The position numbers and the translations under genes were made by a program. 64,000 nt of DNA from Janibacter hoylei PVAS-1 (GTDB lineage: Bacteria > Actinomycetota > Actinomycetes > Actinomycetales > Dermatophilaceae): contig NZ_ALWX01000023.1 of NCBI RefSeq assembly GCF_000297495.1, forward strand, positions 1 through 64,000, in the 5' to 3' direction. This document shows, one piece after another, positions 49,377 through 56,554 of the stretch (positions within the stretch are counted from its first letter, which is position 1; each line of letters begins with the position of its first letter). A model generated the notes under the pieces. The model saw only the letters and a program-made list of their open reading frames with translations. It was not told the DNA's origin and ran no database searches.

Positions 49377-50515
49377 TGGGCTACCTCGCCCGCCAGCTCG
49401 CCGGGGCCACCGACCCGGCCCGTGACGCCGGGTGGCAGGAGGCGCCCGAGCGCAAGGGATTCTTCACCGACACCTCGATCTGCATCGGCTGCAAGGCCTG
49501 CGAGGTCGCGTGCAAGGAGTGGAACGGCATCCCGCTCGACGGGCTGGCCATCACCGGCAACTCCTACGACAACACCGGCGACCTCGGTGCGAGCACGTGG
49601 CGACACGTCGCCTTCGTCGAGCAGACCCGCGAGCGGATCGAGGCCGCCCGCGAGTCCGGGCAGCGGCTCGTGGACCTGGGCATGCCGTCCCTTCGAGACT
49701 CCTCGCGTGCAGAGCAAGCTCGGACCTCAGGGACCGGAGGTGCGGCGCCGGCCGGCTACGGCACCCTGCCTGCGCCGATCGAGGGGCACGGGCCCGCACT
49801 GACCGACATGCTCGCCGCCCTTCGAGACGGCGCTGGCGCGCCTCCTCAGGGACCGGGAGAGGACCTCGGCCTGACCGCGGACGGCGTGCCGATGGTCGGA
49901 GCGGTGCCGGAGTTTCGCTGGTTGATGTCCTCCGACGTGTGCAAGCACTGCACCCACGCCGGCTGCCTCGATGTGTGCCCGACGGGTGCGCTCTTCCGCA
50001 GCGAGCACGGCACGGTCGTCGTCCAGGCCGACATCTGCAACGGCTGCGGCTACTGCGTCGGCGCCTGCCCCTTCGGCGTCATCGAGCGACGCAACGACGC
50101 GAGTGTCTCGGTCCGGGCCGACGACCACGTGCCCAACGTGGGCGTCGCGCAGAAGTGCACGCTCTGCTACGACCGTCTCTCCCACGACCAGACACCCGCG
50201 TGCGCGCAGACCTGCCCGACGACGTCGATCAAGTTCGGCACCCACGACGACATGGTCGCCACGGCGAAGGCGCGCGTGGCGCAGCTGCACGAGCAGGGCT
50301 TCACCGAGGCGCGCCTCTACGGGGCCAACGAGCACGACGGGGTCGGCGGCACCGGCTCGGTCTTCCTCCTGCTCGACGAGCCCGAGGTGTACGGGCTGCC
50401 GCCGGACCCCGAGGCCCCGACCAAGCGCCTGCCCGAGATGTTCCGCGCCGCCGGCCTCGCCGGGGTCGGCCTGCTCGGCGCCGTCGCCGTCTCCTTCCTC
50501 GGGAGCCGATCGTGA
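49376..50515 (+). CDS. fdhB: Formate dehydrogenase iron-sulfur (beta) subunit
   Basis: Electron-transfer subunit of 379 aa; the ATG at 49376 overlaps the catalytic-subunit stop by 1 nt. Four 4Fe-4S motifs are visible: CIGCKACEVACKEW near 40, CKHCTHAGCLDVCPTG, CNGCGYCVGACPFGV and CTLCYDRL...CAQTCPT. The C-terminal LAGVGLLGAVAVSF could be a single membrane helix. Two palindromic repeats are translated in frame (about residues 105-121 and 148-161), giving low-complexity RDSSRAEQARTSGTGG and RDGAGAPPQGPG between the first and second Cys clusters. It passes electrons from the catalytic subunit to the NrfD-type membrane protein. Confidence 0.93.
   Translation: MGYLARQLAGATDPARDAGWQEAPERKGFFTDTSICIGCKACEVACKEWNGIPLDGLAITGNSYDNTGDLGASTWRHVAFVEQTRERIEAARESGQRLVDLGMPSLRDSSRAEQARTSGTGGAAPAGYGTLPAPIEGHGPALTDMLAALRDGAGAPPQGPGEDLGLTADGVPMVGAVPEFRWLMSSDVCKHCTHAGCLDVCPTGALFRSEHGTVVVQADICNGCGYCVGACPFGVIERRNDASVSVRADDHVPNVGVAQKCTLCYDRLSHDQTPACAQTCPTTSIKFGTHDDMVATAKARVAQLHEQGFTEARLYGANEHDGVGGTGSVFLLLDEPEVYGLPPDPEAPTKRLPEMFRAAGLAGVGLLGAVAVSFLGSRS
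49689..49738. repeat. CCTTCGAGAC-family repeat inside fdhB (copy 1)
   Basis: CCCTTCGAGAC, core with GCGTGCAGAGCAAGC, ends CCTCAGGGACCGG. Entirely within the coding frame of the Fe-S subunit. Confidence 0.88.
49818..49857. repeat. CCTTCGAGAC-family repeat inside fdhB (copy 2)
   Basis: CCCTTCGAGAC, core GGCGCtggCGCGCC, then CTCCTCAGGGACCGGG, 79 nt after copy 1, again in frame with no stop. Confidence 0.88.
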
Positions 50516-51657
50516 CGACCTCTCCCTTCGACAGCTACCGACCGCCCGAGGAGGGTGGTCGGCGGCGCCGGCGCGACCGCGCGTCCCTTCGAGGCTCCTC
50601 CGTCGCACCTCAGGGACCGAGGAGGGCCGGCGCCGCCCGCAGCTGGCTCACCCGCGAGGGCGGGGGCCGACGCGAGGCGCCGGCGGTGCCGGACGCGGAG
50701 TTCAGCAGCTACTACGGCCAGCCGATCGTCAAGCCGGTGCCGTGGGACCACAAGATCTCCGCCTATCTCTTCGTCGGCGGCATCGCCGGTGTCTCCGGCA
50801 TCGTCCAGGCGGGCGCTGCGGCCACGGGCAACTCCGTGCTGCAACGCAACTCGCGCCTGACGGCGATGGCTGCCGTAGGCCTCAGCGGCATCGCTCTCGT
50901 CGCCGACCTCGGCCGGCCCGAGCGCTTCCTCAACATGATGCGCACGGTCAAGCTCACCTCACCGATGTCCGTCGGCACGTGGATCCTGTCCGCCTACGCG
51001 GGCTTCGCCGGGGTGACCACGGGCGCCGAGGTGCTGCGCCTGCTGCCCTCCCGTGGTCCGGTACCCGCGCTCACCCGGGTCACCGATGCCCTCGGCACGC
51101 CCTCGACCATCGGCCAGGCCGCCTTCGGCGCCCCGCTCGCGGCCTACACGGCGGTGCTGCTCGCCGACACCGCGCACCCGGTGTGGCACGAGAGCCGGCG
51201 GCAGCTCCCCTTCGTCTTCGTCGGGTCGGCCGCGCTGGCCGCCGGCGGCGTGCAGATGGTGCTCACGCCCACGGCCCTCGCCGGACCGGTGCGACGACTG
51301 GCGCTGCTCGGTGTCGGCACCGAGCTGCTCGCCATGCACCGCCTCGAGGAGCACCTCACCGACCTGGGCATCGACGAGCCCGTGCGCACCGGCACTGCAG
51401 GCGGTCGCCTGCGCCTGGCCCGCGCCCTCGCCATCGGTGGCGGTCTCGGCACCCTGCTCGCCGGACGCAGTCGGCTCGTCGCCATCGCCTCCGGCGCCGC
51501 CCTCGCCACGGCGTCGGCACTGACCCGCATGGGCATCGTCGAGGCAGGCATCGAGTCGGCCAAGGACCCGCGCTACACCGTCCGGGTGCAGCGCGACCGC
51601 CTCGAGCGTCGTCGCAGGGAGGGCATCGTCCACGACAGCAGCGTCACCGTCCGGTAG
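50512..51657 (+). CDS. nrfD: NrfD/PsrC-family membrane subunit of formate dehydrogenase
   Basis: A 381-residue membrane protein starting at a GTG that overlaps the Fe-S subunit stop as GTGA. After a polar N-terminus of about 75 residues come about eight transmembrane helices; WDHKISAYLFVGGIAGVSGI opens the first, and LADLGRPERFLNMMR is the conserved loop of the NrfD family. It should anchor the complex and hand electrons to menaquinone. The N-terminal tail includes ASLRGSSVAPQGPRRAG, encoded by a palindromic repeat. Confidence 0.9.
   Translation: MTTSPFDSYRPPEEGGRRRRRDRASLRGSSVAPQGPRRAGAARSWLTREGGGRREAPAVPDAEFSSYYGQPIVKPVPWDHKISAYLFVGGIAGVSGIVQAGAAATGNSVLQRNSRLTAMAAVGLSGIALVADLGRPERFLNMMRTVKLTSPMSVGTWILSAYAGFAGVTTGAEVLRLLPSRGPVPALTRVTDALGTPSTIGQAAFGAPLAAYTAVLLADTAHPVWHESRRQLPFVFVGSAALAAGGVQMVLTPTALAGPVRRLALLGVGTELLAMHRLEEHLTDLGIDEPVRTGTAGGRLRLARALAIGGGLGTLLAGRSRLVAIASGAALATASALTRMGIVEAGIESAKDPRYTVRVQRDRLERRRREGIVHDSSVTVR
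50584..50622. repeat. CCTTCGAGAC-family repeat inside the NrfD gene
   Basis: CCCTTCGAGGC, short core, then CACCTCAGGGACCGAGG. A slightly diverged copy, in frame within the disordered N-terminus of the membrane subunit. Confidence 0.75.
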
Positions 51658-51700
51658 CACGGCGTCACCCTCCGGTGGCACCCGATCAGTGGGAGATTCC

Positions 51701-52972
51701 ATGAGCACGGCAACCGAGCAGGCCCCGACGAGCGCCGGCGGCAACCGCTGGCTCATCCTCGCGGGCGGCGTCCTCGTCCAGCTCGCGATCGGCGCGGTCT
51801 ACGCGTGGAGCACCTTCAGCAAGGCGATCCAGGCCGACCCGTCGGCGCTGGAGCTGACCAAGGTGCAGGCGACCATCCCCTTCGAGGTCGCCATCGGCAT
51901 GATCTTCGTCGGGACCTTCCTCGGTGGGCGGATCCAGGACAAGCAGGGGCCACGACTCGTCGCCCTCGTCGGGGTGACGATCTACTCGATCGGCATCATC
52001 CTCGCGAGCTTCGCGCGCGATGCCTCCGACCTGTGGCTGCTCGTCCTCGGCTACGGCGTGCTCGGCGGCTTCGGCCTCGGCCTGGCCTACATCGTGCCGA
52101 TCGCCATGCTGCAGAAGTGGTTCCCCGACAAGCGGGGCCTGATCACCGGCATCGCCGTCGGTGGTTTCGGCTTCGGTGCGGTCATCACCTCGCCGCTCGC
52201 GCAGCGGCTCATCGACTCGAGCGATGACTTCCAGCAGTACCCGACCAAGGTCTTCCTCTACCTCGGCATCGCCTACCTCGTCATGGGTCTCGTCGGCGCC
52301 TCGGTCTTCAAGAACCCCCCGGCCGGCTACACCGTCGGCGGCGCTACGGCCGCGGCGAAGGGGGCTGCTCCCGCCAGCACCGCCGGCAAGGACTTCACCC
52401 AGCAGGAGGCGATGCGCACCCCGCAGTGGTACCTGCTGACGCTCATCCTAACGATCTCGGTGACGGCGGGCATCTCGCTCATCTCGGTCGCCGCGGGCAC
52501 GGCGACCGACGTCGCCGGCATGAGTGCTGCGGCGGCCGCGACCCTCGTCGGTGTCATGGGCCTCTTCAACGGCGGCGGCCGCATCCTCTGGGCGGCGGTC
52601 TCCGACAAGATCGGGCGGATGCCGGCTTTCATCGGCATCCTCGGCCTGCAGGGGCTCGCTCTGCTCGCGATCCCCCACGCCGGCTCGGCGGTCGCCTTCT
52701 ACGTGCTGTGCGCGATCGTCTACACCTGCTACGGCGGGGCCTTCGGCACCCTCCCGTCGACCGCCGGAGACTTCTTCGGGGTGAAGAACTCCGGCGCGAT
52801 CTACGGCCTGATGCTCATCGGCTGGTCGATCGGTGGCGTCGTCGGCCCGCTGCTCATCTCGTGGCTCATCGGCGAGGACCAGGCGTACACGCTCGCCTTC
52901 ACCGTCGTCGGCGTCATCGCCCTCGTGGGGGCGATCATCCCCGTCATCACAAGGAAGCCGCAGCACGCCTGA
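51701..52972 (+). CDS. OFA-family MFS transporter (oxalate/formate antiporter-like)
   Basis: A 423-residue, 12-helix transporter. GGGAG lies just before the ATG at 51701. Family-typical segments: AIGAVYAWSTFSKAI in helix 1, GGRIQDKQGPR in loop 2-3, and FPDKRGLITGIAVGGFGFGA. OFA members exchange oxalate, formate or related anions. Its place right after the formate dehydrogenase genes suggests it brings in or exports the substrate; that is inference. A 20-residue Ala/Gly linker separates the two halves. Confidence 0.88.
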   Translation: MSTATEQAPTSAGGNRWLILAGGVLVQLAIGAVYAWSTFSKAIQADPSALELTKVQATIPFEVAIGMIFVGTFLGGRIQDKQGPRLVALVGVTIYSIGIILASFARDASDLWLLVLGYGVLGGFGLGLAYIVPIAMLQKWFPDKRGLITGIAVGGFGFGAVITSPLAQRLIDSSDDFQQYPTKVFLYLGIAYLVMGLVGASVFKNPPAGYTVGGATAAAKGAAPASTAGKDFTQQEAMRTPQWYLLTLILTISVTAGISLISVAAGTATDVAGMSAAAAATLVGVMGLFNGGGRILWAAVSDKIGRMPAFIGILGLQGLALLAIPHAGSAVAFYVLCAIVYTCYGGAFGTLPSTAGDFFGVKNSGAIYGLMLIGWSIGGVVGPLLISWLIGEDQAYTLAFTVVGVIALVGAIIPVITRKPQHA

Positions 52973-53064
52973 TCACCTCTGGCGCACGGTGGTGCGGCTC
53001 TGGCAGTCTTCTACCCGGCTGGCACGGGGTCGGCCACCATCACGAGATCAGGGGACAACTCCAC

Positions 53065-53493
53065 ATGCGCACTCGACTCTTCGGCGTGGCCGCGGCGGTG
53101 GCCATGGCCGCGGGCATCGCCGGCACCACCGCTGCACCCGCCAACGCCTCCGGCTGGAGCACCGTGTCGACGTCCACCGTCGGCAAGTCCCTCTCGTACT
53201 CCTCGTGGACGACGCTGGGCCGCTCCTTCAAGCCCGTCCCGGGAGCCACCTACCGGTACTGCGTCGTCGGCAAGGGCACCACCAAGGCCAACCTGCAGCC
53301 GACGGCCTTCGGCACCGTCGCCTCCTTCACCAACAGCTCGAAGTACGTGACGCGGTGCACCAAGAGCTGGCGTACCCCGACCGGCTACGGCTCCACCATG
53401 TACCCGACGGCCAGCAAGCTCACGAAGACCGGCAGCGTCTACATCTCCAAGGTCTACGTGCAGCGCTACTACATCGGGCACGTCCCCGTCTGA
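53065..53493 (+). CDS. Secreted hypothetical protein
   Basis: A 142-residue protein with a Sec signal peptide (MRTRLFGVAAAVAMAAGIAG, probable cut after ANA near 28). The mature part is Ser/Thr/Tyr-rich with one Cys pair (YRYCVVG, VTRCTKS). No family recognised. A strong terminator follows. Confidence 0.75.
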   Translation: MRTRLFGVAAAVAMAAGIAGTTAAPANASGWSTVSTSTVGKSLSYSSWTTLGRSFKPVPGATYRYCVVGKGTTKANLQPTAFGTVASFTNSSKYVTRCTKSWRTPTGYGSTMYPTASKLTKTGSVYISKVYVQRYYIGHVPV

Positions 53494-53536
53494 GGCGCAG
53501 CCCGCCAGCCCGCACGTCCGGGCCCCGGTTCCGGCC

Positions 53537-53576
53537 GATGCCCTCCGTGACGCTCCGCGAGGTCACGGAGGGCATC
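53537..53576. terminator. Bidirectional terminator
   Basis: A perfect 15-bp stem, GATGCCCTCCGTGAC against GTCACGGAGGGCATC, 10-nt loop, lies between the convergent secreted-protein gene and the rhodanese gene. Confidence 0.85.
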
Positions 53577-53592
53577 CTCGCGTCTCGACCGG

Positions 53593-53985
53593 TCACTCCC
53601 GGATGTCGGCGGGGCCGGTGTGCAGGGGCAGGCCGGCGGCGGCCCAGGCCTCGACCCCGCCGATGACATCGGTGGCGTCCACCCCGAGCGAGCGAAGAGA
53701 GTGCGCCGCCAGCGACGAGCTGTAGCCCTGTCGGCACAGCACGACGACCCGGGTCCCGGGCAGCGCCTCGGGGATGCGGTGCGGGCAGGTCGGGTCGAGC
53801 CGCCACTCGAGGACGGTGCGGTCGATGACGAGCGCGCCGGGCAGCTCGCCCTGCCGGGCCCGCTGCGCGGAGGTGCGGGTATCGACGAGGAGGGCTCCCC
53901 CCTTCGCCGCGTCGTGGGCCTGCTGCGGGGTGAACCGAGTCAGGCTGGCCCGAGCCGCCTCGAGGACCCGGTCGACCTCGCTCAC
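53593..53985 (-). CDS. Rhodanese-domain protein coupled to selD
   Basis: A single rhodanese domain of 130 aa. The active-site loop is C-R-Q-G-Y-S in VVVLCRQGYSSSLAA (Cys near 84), and LLVDTRTSAQRARQGELPGA is the N-terminal signature. Rhodaneses form persulfides and can also carry selenium as a perselenide. The GTG start overlaps the selD stop by 4 nt (GTGA), so both are made from one message. A role in handing selenide to SelD is plausible but unproven; sulfur transfer is the default for the family. Confidence 0.88.
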   Translation of the reverse strand: MSEVDRVLEAARASLTRFTPQQAHDAAKGGALLVDTRTSAQRARQGELPGALVIDRTVLEWRLDPTCPHRIPEALPGTRVVVLCRQGYSSSLAAHSLRSLGVDATDVIGGVEAWAAAGLPLHTGPADIRE

Positions 53986-54983
53986 GAGACCTGTACGAGC
54001 ACGCCGTCACCGAGGGAGCCGGCCGCGACCGTTTCGCCGACGACCGGGGCGCCCGGCACCTCGCCGACGACAAGCAGGCCGCCGGAGGTCTGCGCGTCGG
54101 CGAGGAGGATCAGCTCGTCCTCGCCGATGCCGTCGGCCGCGAGGTGCGGCCGCACCCAGTCGAGGTTGCGCTGCGACCCACCGGGGACGTGCCCGGCGGC
54201 AAGGGCTGCGCGAGCACCGGCGACGTAGGGCACGGCCGCGGCGTCGACGCGAGCGGCGATGCCCGAGGCGCGAGTCATCTTGTAGAGGTGGCCGAGCAGA
54301 CCAAATCCGGTGACGTCGGTCGCCGCCCGGATGCCCGCCGCGATGGCGGCCCGGGAGGCGTCGCGGTTCAGGGTGACCATCGAGGCGATCGCCTCCTCGC
54401 TCCGCTCGCCGGTCGCCTTGTGCCGGTTGTTGAGCACGCCGACGCCGAGCGGCTTGGTCAGGCTGATCGGCAGACCGGCCTCCGCCGCGTCGTTGCGCAT
54501 GAGCCGCTCGGGGTCGGCGGTGCCGGTGACGGCCATGCCGTAGATCGGCTCGGGGGCGTCGATGCTGTGGCCACCGAGGACGGGGAAGCCGGCCTCGATG
54601 GCGATGTCGAGCCCACCGCGCAGGACCTCGCGCAGCAGGTCGGTCGGCAGCAGCTCGCGCGGCCAGGCGACGAGGTTGATCGCCATGACCGGGTCGCCAC
54701 CCATGGCGTAGACGTCCGAGACGGCATTGGCTGCGGCGATCCGCCCCCAGTCGTAGGGGTCGTCGACGACTGGGGTGAAGAAGTCGGTCGTCGACAGCAC
54801 GGCCTGACCACCGGAGATACGCACGGCAGCCGCGTCGTCACCGTCGTCGAGCCCGACGAGGACGTCTGACCCCGGCGGTGCGGTGGCGTGCAGACCGGCG
54901 ACGATCTGCTCGAGCTCGCCGGCCGGGATCTTGCAGGCGCAGCCTCCGCCGCGCGCGTACTGGGTCAGGCGGATCGGCTCCAT
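53982..54983 (-). CDS. selD: Selenide, water dikinase
   Basis: Makes selenophosphate from selenide and ATP, the selenium donor for Sec-tRNA synthesis. 333 aa from MEPIRLTQYARGGGCACKI. C15 takes the catalytic place that is Cys or Sec in the family, and K18 follows C17. The AIRS-like ATP-binding segments are present: GLDDGDDAAAVR, STTDFFTPVVDDPYDWG, and LGGHSIDAPEP. It is divergent from tRNA-Sec across an 81-nt gap and translationally coupled to the rhodanese. Confidence 0.96.
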   Translation of the reverse strand: MEPIRLTQYARGGGCACKIPAGELEQIVAGLHATAPPGSDVLVGLDDGDDAAAVRISGGQAVLSTTDFFTPVVDDPYDWGRIAAANAVSDVYAMGGDPVMAINLVAWPRELLPTDLLREVLRGGLDIAIEAGFPVLGGHSIDAPEPIYGMAVTGTADPERLMRNDAAEAGLPISLTKPLGVGVLNNRHKATGERSEEAIASMVTLNRDASRAAIAAGIRAATDVTGFGLLGHLYKMTRASGIAARVDAAAVPYVAGARAALAAGHVPGGSQRNLDWVRPHLAADGIGEDELILLADAQTSGGLLVVGEVPGAPVVGETVAAGSLGDGVLVQVS

Positions 54984-55064
54984 GGACCCACCGTAGGTCC
55001 AGGACTCGTCAGAGCCGCGGTCGCCATCGGCATCGCGGGCGTCCGACTGTCTAGGGTGTCCCTC

Positions 55065-55160
55065 GGAGGCGTCTGGGTTCCTGGTGGTCCCCCCGGTCTT
55101 CAACACCGGTGAGGCCGAGCATCTCGGTCTGGCGGGTTCGATTCCCGTCCGCCTCCGCCA
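55065..55160 (+). tRNA. selC: tRNA-Sec (anticodon UCA)
   Basis: A 96-nt tRNA including an encoded CCA. Acceptor arms GGAGGCG and CGCCTCC with discriminator G. Anticodon stem CCGGT/ACCGG around loop CTTCAAC, anticodon TCA at 55100-55102. A long variable arm with stem CCGAG/CTCGG and loop CAT follows. T arm GCGGG-TTCGATT-CCCGT. The length and long extra arm are diagnostic of tRNA-Sec. A TAGGGT -10 element (55052-55057) lies 7 nt upstream. The selA start is 42 nt after its 3' end, so selC-selA-selB may be one unit. Confidence 0.96.
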
Positions 55161-55201
55161 GATCTGCACGACCACCACGCCCGACGAAGGGAGCAGCGCC
55201 C

Positions 55202-56554
55202 GTGAGCGAGGACCCGCGCCGGTCGATCCCGCGCACGGACACGCTGCTGGCGGATCCCCCCTTCGTCGCGGCGGCGGAGCGTCTCGGTCGGCCGGTGGTG
55301 CGCGCGGCGATCGTCGCGGCCCAGCAGCGGGCGAGGGCCGGCGAGATCCCGCCGGAGGACGTGGCCGGTGCGGCGCTGGCGTCGCTCCCGGCCCGGGCCT
55401 CGTCCCTGAGGCCGGTGCTCAACGCGACGGGCGTCGTGGTGCACACCAATGTCGGGCGAGCACCCTTGTCCCCCAGCGCGATCGAGGCCGTCGTCGATGC
55501 CGCCGGCTACGTCGACGTCGAGATGGACCTGACGACCGGGGCGCGCAGCCGACGGGGTGCCGGCGCGTTGGCCGCACTGCTCGAGGCCGTGCCCGACGCG
55601 GCTGGTGCGCTAGCGGTCAACAACGGCGCGGCCGCCCTCGTGCTCGCAACGACCGCCCTGGCCGCCGGCCGCGAGGTCGTCGTCTCGCGCGGCGAGATGG
55701 TCGAGATCGGCGACGGTTTTCGTCTGCCCGACCTCATCGCCTCGACCGGCGCGCGCCTGCGCGAGGTCGGCACGACCAACCGGACCCACCTGCGCGACTA
55801 CGCCGACGCGATCGGCCCCGAGACCGGGTGCGTGCTCAAGGTGCACCCGAGCAACTTCCGCGTCGACGGCTTCACCACGTCGGTCGGGCTGGAGGAGCTG
55901 CGCGGGCTGACCCGGCCCGACGGCTCACCGGTGCCGGTCGTCGCCGACATCGGCTCCGGGCTGCTGACCCCCGACCCACTGCTACCCGACGAACCCGACG
56001 CGACGACCTGGCTGCGCGCCGGCGCGACGATCGTGACCGCCAGCGGCGACAAACTGCTCGGCGGGCCCCAGGCCGGCCTCGTCCTCGGTGACGCCGAGGT
56101 CGTCGAGCGGCTGCGCCGCCACCCGCTCGCCCGGGCCCTGCGGGTCGACAAGCTCACCCTCGCCGCGCTCGAGGCGACCGTGCGTGGCCCAGTGCCACCG
56201 GTCACCGCAGCCCTGCGCGCGACCGCCGACGAACTGCGGCCGAGGGTCGACGCCCTGGCCGCGGCGCTGCATCGTGACGTCGTCGGAGTCGACGGCCGCG
56301 TCGGGGGTGGCGGTGCCCCCGGCGTACCGCTGCCCGGCTGGGCTCTCGAGGTGCCCGTCGAGGCGGTCGAGCGGCTGCGGCGGCCCCCGGGCGACGTGCC
56401 CGTCGTGCTGGCCCGGGTCGAGGGCGGCCGGGGCCTGGTCGACCTCCGGTGCGTGCCGCCCGAGCGAGACACCGACATCGAGCGTGCTCTACGAGCGGCG
56501 TTGGGCGACAGCGCTGCCCACGACGCGACCGGCGCGGGGCCCCCTTCGTCATGA
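55202..56554 (+). CDS. selA: L-seryl-tRNA(Sec) selenium transferase
   Basis: PLP enzyme (450 aa) that converts Ser-tRNA(Sec) to Sec-tRNA(Sec) with selenophosphate. The PLP Lys is K284 in TASGDKLLGGPQAG. NATGVVVHTNVGRAPLS (about 74-90) is the family signature near the N-terminal part. The GTG start has GAAGGGAG about 10 nt upstream. The end overlaps selB by 4 nt (ATGA). Confidence 0.96.
   Translation: MSEDPRRSIPRTDTLLADPPFVAAAERLGRPVVRAAIVAAQQRARAGEIPPEDVAGAALASLPARASSLRPVLNATGVVVHTNVGRAPLSPSAIEAVVDAAGYVDVEMDLTTGARSRRGAGALAALLEAVPDAAGALAVNNGAAALVLATTALAAGREVVVSRGEMVEIGDGFRLPDLIASTGARLREVGTTNRTHLRDYADAIGPETGCVLKVHPSNFRVDGFTTSVGLEELRGLTRPDGSPVPVVADIGSGLLTPDPLLPDEPDATTWLRAGATIVTASGDKLLGGPQAGLVLGDAEVVERLRRHPLARALRVDKLTLAALEATVRGPVPPVTAALRATADELRPRVDALAAALHRDVVGVDGRVGGGGAPGVPLPGWALEVPVEAVERLRRPPGDVPVVLARVEGGRGLVDLRCVPPERDTDIERALRAALGDSAAHDATGAGPPSS

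Noticed and set aside
54930-54945. Selenocysteine in SelD
   Set aside because: The catalytic position is a Cys codon (GGGCACK), so SelD is the Cys form.
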